The position numbers and the translations under genes are program-made. From Flammeovirga aprica JL-4 (lineage in GTDB: Bacteria > Bacteroidota > Bacteroidia > Cytophagales > Flammeovirgaceae), in assembly GCF_012844305.1 (NCBI RefSeq), contig NZ_JABANE010000010.1, forward strand, positions 1-64,000: 64,000 nucleotides of DNA, read 5' to 3'. The notes below the pieces were generated by a model. The model worked only from the letters and a program-made list of their open reading frames with translations. It searched no databases and was not told the DNA's origin. The first letter of the stretch is position 1. Each line of letters starts with the position of its first letter. Below, piece by piece: positions 44,119 to 53,502 of this stretch.

Positions 44119-45738
44119 TTATTTCAGATCAATGGTTAAATTCTCAAAGTCAACAATGTCCACTATTTCAGAATTACCATCATCATATCTTACCATAATA
44201 CTGTCTCCTACAGCTGTAATTGGCAGTTCACTAGAAATCATGGATGAACCAATAAAGAGTTTTTCCTGCTTATCCTTCACCATTAAATAATAGTTGGTGT
44301 TTCCATTTCTAATGTCTTTACTAATCCTTGTCACAATGGAAGTGATTTCATAAGTATTGGCATAAGTGCTTGGTGAGACTGAATTACCTTTACTGTTCAA
44401 GCTGTTTTTATAAGATCTCAACGCTTCTTTGATGGTATTCCCTACTCCAACAATCGTATAATCCTCAACCGAAACCATCGCAATCATTTTGATCAGGCCT
44501 GCTCTATCTTTTAAAGACATCACATAAGTTGGCATTCCGTTGATGTTATATGTAATCGGGAAAGAAGCAACATACCCTTTCTCCTGCACTTTACCCATCG
44601 CAGATTGTCTTGCCGCTTGCTCCGTTGCCCCTATCTGACGGTACCAGATTGTTTCCTTAGTTCTTGTATCCACCAACACAAAACCTACCGTTCCTTCATC
44701 GCTTCCCACAGAAGTTAAACCTGTATACCAATACGCTCTATTGTTGGCTCCATATACTAAAGAAATACCTTTGGTAGTTGTCAGTTTTCTTTCATTAGAG
44801 AAATTAAAATAACCTAATACATACTCCCCCCAATCATCCAGCTGTTTTACAATAAAGCCTTCAGGCTGAATTCTATCAATCCAAATTGGAGCCTTATCAA
44901 TCTCATATTCTTTAATTTCTCCTGAAGTAACATCAACAGTTAAAACACCTGAGGCATCTTGTCCCGAGAAACCTACTTTTTTATCGTATAAAGTCACAAT
45001 CCAATACGGCTTTCCATCATCATCAATTTCAAATGAGAAATCCGTAATTCCTTTGGTCATATAACCATTAAAATAGATATGGCGGTGAAGATCTGTTGAA
45101 AAATAAGCTCCAGGCTGATATTTGATCTGCACATCTTTGCCTCCTACTGTTTGCACCAGTTCTACATCTCTTTCATTTGTAGCCGAAACCATCACATAAC
45201 CCGGCGTACCTTCACGGTTGTTATTCCACTTGAAAATACCGGAGTGCAATAAAGGAGCTACCCAATACAATTTCCCATTGACTTTCTGAATGCTGAACTC
45301 TCCCAATTCCGCCTGACTACCCAATGAAGGAATTGATCCCAATACTTTATCACCTAAACGATGAGCCATAGCGTTATCCACAATTCGGATTTCGTCAGTG
45401 GAAATAGGTGCTACGTGATCTGTAAAGTTTTCTCCAGCTTTTACGTCCCCTATCATATCTCTATAATCCTTGCTTCTGAACAAGGCCCAAGATGATACAG
45501 CCGGAACAATGGTCACATAGAGAAGACCTACGACAAGAATAGCTAGAGTAACTGTTTTTGTGGTTGTAAATTTCTTTTTCTGTTCAACAATAGATTCAAT
45601 AGACAAAATGGCTCCCGCTACTGCTAGAATAGCGATAATCCATCCCGTAAAATCTAACCTTACAGTTGGGAGGAAAAGGTAATACAATAAAAATAATAGG
45701 ATAACTGATATTGAAGCATAAGTGATAGTTTTTTTCAT
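44119..45738 (-). CDS. Large membrane-anchored protein of unknown function
   Basis: 539 residues. Three hydrophobic helices lie in the first 95 residues (5-23, 31-50, 63-85), followed by about 440 extracytoplasmic residues rich in beta strands. Two segments read like repeats of one unit: GYVMVSATNERDVELVQTVGG and GFVLVDTRTKETIWYRQIGA, each following a YW residue pair (KLYWVAPLL, RAYWYTGLT). A PepSY-like element is possible. The C-terminal 60 residues could be a small beta barrel (OB-like). I do not recognise a family. Confidence 0.6.
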   Translation of the reverse strand: MKKTITYASISVILLFLLYYLFLPTVRLDFTGWIIAILAVAGAILSIESIVEQKKKFTTTKTVTLAILVVGLLYVTIVPAVSSWALFRSKDYRDMIGDVKAGENFTDHVAPISTDEIRIVDNAMAHRLGDKVLGSIPSLGSQAELGEFSIQKVNGKLYWVAPLLHSGIFKWNNNREGTPGYVMVSATNERDVELVQTVGGKDVQIKYQPGAYFSTDLHRHIYFNGYMTKGITDFSFEIDDDGKPYWIVTLYDKKVGFSGQDASGVLTVDVTSGEIKEYEIDKAPIWIDRIQPEGFIVKQLDDWGEYVLGYFNFSNERKLTTTKGISLVYGANNRAYWYTGLTSVGSDEGTVGFVLVDTRTKETIWYRQIGATEQAARQSAMGKVQEKGYVASFPITYNINGMPTYVMSLKDRAGLIKMIAMVSVEDYTIVGVGNTIKEALRSYKNSLNSKGNSVSPSTYANTYEITSIVTRISKDIRNGNTNYYLMVKDKQEKLFIGSSMISSELPITAVGDSIMVRYDDGNSEIVDIVDFENLTIDLK

Positions 45739-45756
45739 TTGACGCTTTGTGTTATG

Positions 45757-46293
45757 TTAATCATCATGTAAAGCAATCAACTTTTCAACTGTTTTCCAGT
45801 TTCTAGTGGTTGCTTCTACACCTAATTTCTTTTCAAAATACTGATTGGATAACTTGGATTGACTGTATTTTCCTTGACAGCGTATAAAGACGAAGTTCTC
45901 ATGAATAAAAAATTCATCTCCATTTACAGGGTAAACAATTTGCTCTAATTTATCTTTTTCAGGAATTGCAGAGAGCACCGTAAGGTGTAGACTATCTATT
46001 AATACGTTTTCCTCAAAATAGGGGTTGAGTTTTACAACATTTTTTAATGTTTGTAAATCAAACGTAATCACTGGTACCTCAAAACCGTATTTCTCTTGAA
46101 TATCAGTTTTAATTTTTTGGTTGAACTCATTGAGCTTCAAAATAGATTGACTTACAAATAAAACGTTACCTGATTGAATATATGTCTGTAGCTGTTCCAC
46201 TCCATATTGAGCATAAAGCTCTTTCAAATCTGCCATTAAGATTTTCCTCCGCCCTCCTACATTTATTCCTCTTAATAAACTTATATGCTTCAT
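45757..46293 (-). CDS. DUF1697 domain protein
   Basis: 178 residues. The family opening is intact: LLRGINVGGRRKILMADLKELYAQYG, then LQTYIQSGNVLF. DUF1697 proteins are cytosolic and of unknown function (the fold suggests nucleic-acid or nucleotide binding). It lies 18 nt before the large membrane-protein gene on the same strand, so they may be co-transcribed. Confidence 0.9.
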   Translation of the reverse strand: MKHISLLRGINVGGRRKILMADLKELYAQYGVEQLQTYIQSGNVLFVSQSILKLNEFNQKIKTDIQEKYGFEVPVITFDLQTLKNVVKLNPYFEENVLIDSLHLTVLSAIPEKDKLEQIVYPVNGDEFFIHENFVFIRCQGKYSQSKLSNQYFEKKLGVEATTRNWKTVEKLIALHDD

Positions 46294-46456
46294 TTTGTAA
46301 TATTTAATAAAGAAAGAAGTTTTTGATATTATGAATATATGAAGATTTAATTGTTTTTCTATGTTTCATTATTTAGCTTAGTACTATCAAAAAAACAATT
46401 CTTTAGTTCATCGAATATTTTTTTACATTAACAAATCTACTACTACACTTTTTTTA

Positions 46457-49400
46457 ATGAAACAGCTGAACCTACTACTCCTTACATTATTTGTATCTTT
46501 TCACCTGTATGCAAAAAATCCTATACCGAAAAGAGTACATTTTGTGACTTTGGATAAAAGTATTGCCTATAAGGATATCAAAATTTCTAAGGTCAAAGCC
46601 ATGTTACAAGATCAGAAAGATTTCCTTTGGATAGGCACTCAAGAAGGTCTTCTAAAATTTAATGGCGAAAAGTTTGATAGTTATACAAGAGAAAATACTA
46701 ATCATGCTATTCCCAATAATGACATCGCCTCTTTGATTCAACTAAGCAATGGTGATATTTGGATTGGCACTTATGGAGGCCTTTGTATATACAATCCTGT
46801 CAAAGAAAAATTCAACACCTATCAACAAAAGGATCTCAATTTTAATGATATTTTAATTTCAGATTTTCTGGAAGACAAAAAGAAAAACCTTTGGATGGCT
46901 TCTTCAGACGGGGTGTATGTCAAGAAAAAAGATAGTGCTGGTTTCGAAAAGATACAATCGGATATAGAAATAGCTGAGGTTACTTCTATCATAGAAGATG
47001 AATACAATACCGTTTGGTTCGGGTCTTCCAAAGGGTTATTCTATATTGACAAAAAAGGACTGGTAAAGAAAGTCAACTCTTTTGAGAACGTTAATATACT
47101 TTCGTTAGCCCTTTCTATAGATAAAAAAGATATTTATGTTGGCTCATTCCAAGGACTGCACGCTATAAATGCTTACAACAAGAAAAAAATAAAGCTGAAG
47201 TTATCTGAAGAGATCAAAGAAGATGTGATCTGGACCTTACACAGTGACGTTAAGTCTGGCGTGATATGGGCTGGCGGTCAAAAAGGACTTATCAAAATAT
47301 CAGGAAACCGCATTGAGAATATTCATTCTTACACAAATGGTGTTCAAAAAAAGTATAGAATCTATGATCTCTTTGTTGATAATGCCGGAACACTTTGGAT
47401 TGGAACTGTTTTCAATGAGCTCTTAAAATACGAAACGGCAGAAAATAGATTTGAAACTTTTCGTAAGATTGAAGGAGATGAAAAATCGTTATCCTCTAAT
47501 GTGATTCTTTCTTTCCTTGAACTAAGAAATGGTAATTTCTGGATTGGAACGGATGGCGGATCAATCAATGTGCTTAAAAATGATAAAGATGCCAACCTGT
47601 ATTTTGATCCGTTGCTAAAAAATGATCCGCTGGAAAACAGTGTCATTTTAAGCATGGCTGAACACCCAACTAAACCATTAGTATATATCGCCACTTACAC
47701 GATGGGTATTCAGGTTTTTGATTTAGAGAAAAATAAATTCGTAAAACCTTTTAACAGGCATACTACAAATGGAAAAATGCTGTCTGATGAAGTAAGACAC
47801 CTTTCTTTTGATTTGAATGGACACTTATGGGGAGCAACAAAAGGAGGTATCATTCTGATCAATCCAGAAACTAGAAAACTACATGTTTACGTCAATGACA
47901 GCAAGCTGAAAACTTCATTAAGAAATGATGCAGTTCTAGAAGTAAAACATGACAAAAAGGGCAACCATTATGCTGCAACTTTCAGAGGTGTGAACATAAG
48001 CAGTGATAAGAATCTGAAGTATTTTGAGCATATCAAAATCCCAGGTAAAGACCAGAAAATTGCTACTACTTCAATGGACAAAAATGGTAATTTATGGATA
48101 GGCACTTTAAATGAGGGTGTTTTTGTATATAACCCTACTTCAAAAGAATTCATCAAAAGCATCAGCAAACCTCAAATACCATCTAACAGCATCTTTAAAA
48201 TAGAAGAAGACAGTCAAGGAGATTTCTGGATCAGTTCTTCTAATGGTTTGATTAAAATGGATGTTGATACTTATGAAAGTAAAGTATTTGGGGTGATTGA
48301 CGGTTTACAAGATGATCAGTTTGCCTATGGATCGTCTTATAAAACCAATGACGGGTTAATGCTTTTTGGAGGAGTAAATGGTTTCAGTGCTTTTTACCCT
48401 GAAGATATTATCAGCAATCAATACAAGCCGAAATTGGCGATACAAAGCTTATTGATCAACAACAAAGAGTTAAAGCCTAGCAATGAGAATTCACTGCTTG
48501 AAAAAAGCATTCTGTTTACCAATAGAATTAATCTGCATTATAATCAAAACAATATCAAGATAAGGTTTGTGGCCTTGAATTATACTTATTCTGGTTTTAA
48601 TCAATACAAATATCAGCTGGAGGGACTGAATGATGAATGGGTGGATAATGGCAACTCTAATGTCGCTCAGTTTTCTAATTTATCGCCTGGAAAATACACT
48701 TTCAAAGTAATAGGAAGTAATAATGATGGTATTTGGAATGAAGAGCCTGTTTCTTTAGATATCATCATCACTCCTCCTTTCTGGCAAACATGGATCTTCA
48801 GGCTTTTAGTTGCCATTATCCTCGTTTTGGTGGTTGTTTTGATCATCAATTACAGAACAAAACAATTAGAAATTCAGAAAAATATACTCGAAGCTGAAGT
48901 AAAAAGTAGAACGAATGAGCTGGCAGAATCCAATCAGACACTGCAGATTCAGCAACAGGATTTACAAGCAAAACATGAAGAGTTATTAATTCAAGCAGAG
49001 GAGATTTCTAAACAGAGAAAATTCCTGACAGAAAGAAATGAAGAGCTTCAAACTGCAAATTCTACGATCAATCATCAGATGCAAACCATACAGGATAGTA
49101 TTCGCTATGCTGAAAACATTCAATCAGCCATCCTTCCTTCTAAAGAGGAGCTGACCATAGGCAGTGATGTGGAAGTGATCTTCAGGCCGAAAGATGTAGT
49201 ATCTGGCGATTATTACTGGGCATTTAACCATAATGGCTACCAATACAGAGCCGTGGTAGATTGTACAGGTCATGGCGTTCCCGGGGCATTTATGTCTATG
49301 TTAGGATACTCTATTCTAAACAAGGCAATCAACCAAGTTCAAGATTCCAATCCTGCTGAAATGCTGGAAATTCTACGTAAAGAAATTTACACTTCATTAC

Positions 49401-49828
49401 GCCAAGAAGTTTCTAATAACAGTGATGGAATGGATATTATTCTAATGGCAAGATCGCTGGAAAATAAAGAAAGTATTTTGTTTGCTGGAGCTAAAATACC
49501 GCTTGTAGTCTGGAGAAAAGAGAAAGGTGAGGTGGAAGTATTACCAACTGATAAAGCAAGAATTGGAGGTAATCACCGCTCTACTAAAAAGGAATTTAAT
49601 TTATACACTACAAATATTCAAGAGGGAGATCTTATCTATCTCTACACGGATGGTATTGTAGATCAAGCCAATCAAGAGAAAAAGAAAGTCGGTTCAAAAC
49701 AGATGTATGAATTGATTGCTTCTATCGGCGATAAAGAGTTGGACAGACAGAAGTTTGCTTTTGAACAGCTTTTAGAAGAGTACTCTCTGCAGAGAGACGA
49801 TGTTACTCTGATCATCTTGAAAGCCTAA
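46457..49828 (+). CDS. Two-component-propeller sensor with SpoIIE phosphatase output
   Basis: 1123 residues. After a signal peptide, about 14 propeller repeats (LWIGT, IWIGTYGG, LWMASSDGV and similar) make two seven-bladed beta propellers (about 25-670). A Y_Y_Y domain (YQLEGLNDEWVDNG...FSNLSPGKYTFKV) and a single membrane helix (WIFRLLVAIILVLVVVLII) follow, then a long coiled coil (about 800-880) and a PP2C/SpoIIE phosphatase (VSGDYYWAF, DCTGHGVPGAFMSM, LYTDGIVDQ). It senses an external ligand and dephosphorylates an anti-sigma-antagonist-type partner. It replaces the usual histidine kinase output. Confidence 0.93.
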   Translation: MKQLNLLLLTLFVSFHLYAKNPIPKRVHFVTLDKSIAYKDIKISKVKAMLQDQKDFLWIGTQEGLLKFNGEKFDSYTRENTNHAIPNNDIASLIQLSNGDIWIGTYGGLCIYNPVKEKFNTYQQKDLNFNDILISDFLEDKKKNLWMASSDGVYVKKKDSAGFEKIQSDIEIAEVTSIIEDEYNTVWFGSSKGLFYIDKKGLVKKVNSFENVNILSLALSIDKKDIYVGSFQGLHAINAYNKKKIKLKLSEEIKEDVIWTLHSDVKSGVIWAGGQKGLIKISGNRIENIHSYTNGVQKKYRIYDLFVDNAGTLWIGTVFNELLKYETAENRFETFRKIEGDEKSLSSNVILSFLELRNGNFWIGTDGGSINVLKNDKDANLYFDPLLKNDPLENSVILSMAEHPTKPLVYIATYTMGIQVFDLEKNKFVKPFNRHTTNGKMLSDEVRHLSFDLNGHLWGATKGGIILINPETRKLHVYVNDSKLKTSLRNDAVLEVKHDKKGNHYAATFRGVNISSDKNLKYFEHIKIPGKDQKIATTSMDKNGNLWIGTLNEGVFVYNPTSKEFIKSISKPQIPSNSIFKIEEDSQGDFWISSSNGLIKMDVDTYESKVFGVIDGLQDDQFAYGSSYKTNDGLMLFGGVNGFSAFYPEDIISNQYKPKLAIQSLLINNKELKPSNENSLLEKSILFTNRINLHYNQNNIKIRFVALNYTYSGFNQYKYQLEGLNDEWVDNGNSNVAQFSNLSPGKYTFKVIGSNNDGIWNEEPVSLDIIITPPFWQTWIFRLLVAIILVLVVVLIINYRTKQLEIQKNILEAEVKSRTNELAESNQTLQIQQQDLQAKHEELLIQAEEISKQRKFLTERNEELQTANSTINHQMQTIQDSIRYAENIQSAILPSKEELTIGSDVEVIFRPKDVVSGDYYWAFNHNGYQYRAVVDCTGHGVPGAFMSMLGYSILNKAINQVQDSNPAEMLEILRKEIYTSLRQEVSNNSDGMDIILMARSLENKESILFAGAKIPLVVWRKEKGEVEVLPTDKARIGGNHRSTKKEFNLYTTNIQEGDLIYLYTDGIVDQANQEKKKVGSKQMYELIASIGDKELDRQKFAFEQLLEEYSLQRDDVTLIILKA

Positions 49829-49998
49829 TGAGTTATGAGTTATGAGTTAAGAATGAAGAGTTAAAAGTTAAGGTGGTTTTGATTGTCAGATTACTTTACA
49901 TGACAAGCCTTTTGAGTTAAACCAAAAGTGTCAGATATAAAAAATTGACGTTTGAGATATCACACCTCTTAACTCTTAACTCTTAACTCTTAACTCAA
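49829..49998. terminator. Inverted heptamer repeats between convergent genes
   Basis: The left arm is made of 7-nt units (GAGTTAT x2, GAGTTAA, GAATGAA, GAGTTAA, AAGTTAA, then GGTGG). The right arm starts CACCTC and continues TTAACTC x4. The arms pair to form a long hairpin between the SpoIIE gene and the convergent GNAT gene and even reach the GNAT stop. It is probably a bidirectional terminator. Confidence 0.6.
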
Positions 49999-50514
49999 TT
50001 TATATTCTGATTTCAATATCGACATGATGATTTTATCATGAAATTCACCATCTCTTAGCGCCGCATTTCTCAACCTTCCTTCTTCCTTAAAGCCCGCTTT
50101 TTTATAGGCTTTTACTCCTCCTTGATTAGGTACAGAAACGGTTAGCATAAGGCGTTCTAACTCTTTTTCTACGAAAGCAATTTCAATAATTTGCCTTGTT
50201 ACCTCCGTGCCTACTCCTTTACTCCAAAAGTCTTTATTGCCAATAAAAATATAATACTCTCCTGATTTATTGACGCTCGAAAGGCTTGAAATTCCAGCAT
50301 ACCCTACAAATTCTTCATCAACATATATGCCCAATGAAAGGGTTTTCGTGTCTCTCAAAACACCTTTATACCAAAAATCAATATCCGCTTCTGTATTCAA
50401 TTTCTGAAAAAGAGAAAGGGAATAACGGATCACTTCAGGGTCATTGAGCCATTGATAAAAGGAAGTTACATTTTCTTTCGAAAGCGGTTTTAATGCTATT
50501 ACTCTACGTCCCAA
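49990..50514 (-). CDS. GNAT acetyltransferase (RimJ-like, third in operon)
   Basis: 174 residues of the RimJ/RimL type: LKPLSKENVTSFYQWLNDPEVIRY, GYAGISS, SGEYYIFIGNKDFWSKGVGTEVTRQII (acetyl-CoA loop), and a C-terminal VPNQGGVKAYKKAGFKEEGRLR. The substrate may be a protein N-terminus or an antibiotic-like amine. It overlaps the upstream GNAT gene by 16 nt. The end of the gene forms part of the heptamer palindrome. Confidence 0.9.
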   Translation of the reverse strand: MGRRVIALKPLSKENVTSFYQWLNDPEVIRYSLSLFQKLNTEADIDFWYKGVLRDTKTLSLGIYVDEEFVGYAGISSLSSVNKSGEYYIFIGNKDFWSKGVGTEVTRQIIEIAFVEKELERLMLTVSVPNQGGVKAYKKAGFKEEGRLRNAALRDGEFHDKIIMSILKSEYKLS

Positions 50515-50942
50515 TAGTAAAAATTATGTTCTGTATCTAATTTAAAACCTACTGCAGGGTAAAGCTGATTTCCTACAGCATTTGTTTTCTCCGTTTCTAA
50601 AATCAATCCAGCAGCATCAGAGATTTTTGCCAGGTTTTTGGCCTCTCCCATCAAAAGTTTTGAAGCCCCTTTTCCTCTGTGAGCAGGTGAAACAAAAAGA
50701 TCGTTTAGAAGCCAAAGTCTTTTCATACGTGTTGATGAAAAAATAGGATAGAGCTGAACAAATCCAATTAAATGCCCCTCATCTTCTACTACAAAAATAC
50801 TGCTTTCTCCTCTTTCCGTTCTGTCTTGTAAAAATTGCTTTGCACCCTCAATGTCGCTTTCTTGTTTATAGAAAACTCTATAGGCATCAAACAATTCAGC
50901 CAACTGCTCAAAATCGGTAAAATTCGCTTTTCTAACTTTCAT
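50499..50942 (-). CDS. GNAT acetyltransferase (second in operon)
   Basis: 147 residues with the acetyl-CoA-binding motif LNDLFVSPAHRGKGASKLLMGEAKNLA, then ETEKTNAVGNQLYPAVGFKLD. It overlaps the gene before it by 11 nt and the gene after it by 16 nt. Substrate unknown. Confidence 0.92.
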   Translation of the reverse strand: MKVRKANFTDFEQLAELFDAYRVFYKQESDIEGAKQFLQDRTERGESSIFVVEDEGHLIGFVQLYPIFSSTRMKRLWLLNDLFVSPAHRGKGASKLLMGEAKNLAKISDAAGLILETEKTNAVGNQLYPAVGFKLDTEHNFYYWDVE

Positions 50943-51402
50943 ATGAAGGAAATTTTAATTCTTTTCTAAAACAAACACTATCATCATTACCAATATACTG
51001 ACCGTAATTAGGTGTTTTATCAAATCCATATTTCTCATACAAACCTATCGCCTCAGGCAACATCAATCCTGTTTCCAGCACAAGTGCTTTAAGGTTCATG
51101 GCTACTCCCCACTCTTCTAATTCCTGTAACACTTTTGTAGCGATTCCTTTCCCTCTCTGATCTTGAAGAACATACATTCTCTTCACTTCAAAAACTCTTT
51201 TTTCAAACTCTTTCATGGCACCACAGCCTACTACTTTTCCTTCACTGTATGCTAATATTACATGGTCAATTTCTTCCAACCCATTGTATTGCATATAAAA
51301 ATCATTGTCATCGCCATTTCTTACGGCTAGATCTTCATTCAGCAGTTTTACCAAATGTAAAAAATCTCGGTGTTTAGCATCTGTTTTGATAAGAGTTATC
51401 AT
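50932..51402 (-). CDS. GNAT acetyltransferase (first in operon)
   Basis: 156 residues. The motif A region reads VKRMYVLQDQRGKGIATKVLQELEEWG, followed by LETGLMLPEAIGLYEKYGF. It is 4 nt after the YfiT-like gene. All three GNATs come from different subfamilies, so this is not a simple tandem duplication. Confidence 0.92.
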   Translation of the reverse strand: MITLIKTDAKHRDFLHLVKLLNEDLAVRNGDDNDFYMQYNGLEEIDHVILAYSEGKVVGCGAMKEFEKRVFEVKRMYVLQDQRGKGIATKVLQELEEWGVAMNLKALVLETGLMLPEAIGLYEKYGFDKTPNYGQYIGNDDSVCFRKELKFPSYES

Positions 51403-51406
51403 AGTT

Positions 51407-51988
51407 TCATTTTAATTCTAGGTTTTCAACTATTTCAGGAAAAACATTACGGTAGTTTAAAGCTTGTTTAATATGGCCTAAATGATGGTTGCAATGCCAA
51501 GCATAAATGCCAATATTTTCCTTTAAACGCGTCTGTTCTTCAGATTCTGGGTGGAAAAAAGTTCTGTCTAATTCTTCCTTGGTCAGTCTCTCTAACAAAT
51601 ATGTCCATTTTTTATGAAGAAAGGCAATCAACTGTAAAGTATCTGTCAAATCTTCCTCTTGACTATCCACCAACTCAGCCCATCGGTCTTCAAAATAAGG
51701 TCTGATGGAAGGGTTATCTTCTGTCAAAGCCAACTTGAAACGGATATAACTGTTCATATGACTATCTGCACAATGATGTACTACTTGTTTAATATTCCAT
51801 CCTCCAGGCCTGTAAATGAGGCTCAACTCTTCTGTTGATAAATTTTCGACCAGCTCTTTGAGTCGAATGGGAAATACCTTTATTTCATGTATCCAAAGTG
51901 TAATTTGGTTCTCTTGGATGTAAGTAGGAACCTCAAATTTTCCAAAAGGAAATCGAAGTGTTTCAAGTGTAATCTGGGAGTTGTTCAT
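51407..51988 (-). CDS. YfiT/DinB-family metal-dependent protein
   Basis: 193 residues. The YfiT signature is clear: a first metal His in QVVHHCADSHMNSYIRFKLAL, and the last in YAWHCNHHLGHIKQAL; RPGGWNIKQ precedes it. YfiT relatives in Firmicutes are bacillithiol S-transferases that detoxify electrophiles; whether this organism makes bacillithiol is not shown here. It lies in an operon with a thioredoxin-like protein and three acetyltransferases. Confidence 0.88.
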   Translation of the reverse strand: MNNSQITLETLRFPFGKFEVPTYIQENQITLWIHEIKVFPIRLKELVENLSTEELSLIYRPGGWNIKQVVHHCADSHMNSYIRFKLALTEDNPSIRPYFEDRWAELVDSQEEDLTDTLQLIAFLHKKWTYLLERLTKEELDRTFFHPESEEQTRLKENIGIYAWHCNHHLGHIKQALNYRNVFPEIVENLELK

Positions 51989-51992
51989 AAGA

Positions 51993-53189
51993 TCAGTGAA
52001 TTTTTATATTTGTTAGAAGTTGTGATATGGCTTTGGTATCTCGGCCAGTTTCCTCATAATGTTTTTGCACTAATCGTGCTACATTTTCAGAATCCTGATA
52101 CCTCCCCAATTTATAATATAAGTGTGCTTGTGTGTCGAGATAATTGAATGAATTTTTCTGGGAAATACTAAAAGTAACCCATTTCAATGCTTCTTCCAGC
52201 TGTTCTGTTTTATCTGAGTGCTGATAGTAATACCAAGCCCAATCATTGCATTTTTTCAATTCAGACGCATTAGGTTTTGATTGAATGTACCTGAAGTTTT
52301 TTCGGATGGATTCAAAAGCTTTTTCTTCATTGCCAATCGAAAGAAAAAAACGAGGTTCATAACTGAATGCTATTCGAAGTGCTATCGTATTGGGCATCAC
52401 TTTTTTCAACTGATCCATCTTCTCTTCAAAAGACACCACATCTTTCTCTTTTAAAGAAGATGAAAGTGTATTTTTTGCAAGACCTTTGTATATATTATTC
52501 ATTTTCTGCGGTGAATAGATATCCGCAAACAAAGGCTTATACCTTACAAAAAAGCGGAAAGCTTCTGAATCCACATCTGAATTAAATAAAATCTGGCTTA
52601 CCGCTGATTTCACCCTCTTGTCTTCCAAATTTTTAGGTTGGAGTAATGTAAACAGCTTGTCATTTGTAGCATGATCCATCACTCCTATATCATAAGAAGC
52701 CAAGGAATAATTTAAATATTCTTCAAAACTCAACTCCTCCCCTTTTTCCACTTTACCTCTTAAAGTATAAAGCTGAAAGCTTGGTGAAAGTGCCTCTTCT
52801 CCTTTGTCAAGAAATACATTAGGTGACAATTTCCCTTTCGCCTGATGTAGAATTTTACCAGATGTTGAAAAATACAGATGTGAAGGAAAAGACCTCACAT
52901 TATAATTTGACGCAATAAAACGTCCAAACTCAGAATGAATATCCACCTTATAACTCACAAAATGCTCATTATAAAAAACGGCTACTTCTTTGTCGTTGTA
53001 CACGTGCTGATCCATCTCCTCACAAGGTTCACAGTAGGGTGTAAATACACCAACATATACTTTCAAGTCTTTTTGCCTTGCTTCTTCTAACAGTTCTTCC
53101 CATTGGCCTTCAAAAAAATTAACTCGTTGCGCGATAAGAGGGTGTGCAAAAAACACCCCAATTAAAAATAATAATTTTTGTTTGATCAT
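51993..53189 (-). CDS. Secreted thioredoxin-like protein with helical C-terminal half
   Basis: 398 residues from MIKQKLLFLIGVFFAHPLIAQ, a clean signal peptide; the frame extends 18 residues further but without sense. A thioredoxin-like domain follows (about 25-135) with VGVFTPYCEPCEEMDQHVY: the active site is C-E-P-C, and the later cis-Pro is in VRSFPSHLYFS. The rest is helical with TPR-like YYKLGRYQDSENVARLVQ near the end. It probably handles disulfides in the periplasm. It heads the YfiT/GNAT operon. Confidence 0.82.
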   Translation of the reverse strand: MIKQKLLFLIGVFFAHPLIAQRVNFFEGQWEELLEEARQKDLKVYVGVFTPYCEPCEEMDQHVYNDKEVAVFYNEHFVSYKVDIHSEFGRFIASNYNVRSFPSHLYFSTSGKILHQAKGKLSPNVFLDKGEEALSPSFQLYTLRGKVEKGEELSFEEYLNYSLASYDIGVMDHATNDKLFTLLQPKNLEDKRVKSAVSQILFNSDVDSEAFRFFVRYKPLFADIYSPQKMNNIYKGLAKNTLSSSLKEKDVVSFEEKMDQLKKVMPNTIALRIAFSYEPRFFLSIGNEEKAFESIRKNFRYIQSKPNASELKKCNDWAWYYYQHSDKTEQLEEALKWVTFSISQKNSFNYLDTQAHLYYKLGRYQDSENVARLVQKHYEETGRDTKAISQLLTNIKIH

Positions 53190-53472
53190 TGGTAATGGTT
53201 TGCTTGAGATTCCCGATATAAAAATTATGATATTGATTATCAATAGCTTTCATCAAACATTTCTAAATTCATTTTACTTAAAAATTAAAACGGATTCAAA
53301 AAATGTACTACGTAAATTACATGTTGTAAGAGATAAAAAGAATCAACTCGAAAGTAATGATAACTTCTATCAATGTGTAAATGTTTATCAACACAAGATA
53401 CATTTTTAGAGCATGCGTGTCAATGAGTGTTATAAATCTTCTTTATTTTCATACTTTATTCACTGTAGAATG

Positions 53473-53480
53473 TACCTTTG
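53473..53480 (+). promoter_or_regulatory. Promoter -7 box deciding the start of the second DEAD-box gene
   Basis: TACCTTTG is a perfect TAnnTTTG. Transcription would begin near 53485, which rules out the ATGs at 53413 and 53470 and favours the GTG at 53503. Confidence 0.6.
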
Positions 53481-53502
53481 TGGAAACATAAATTTTGAAA
53501 AA

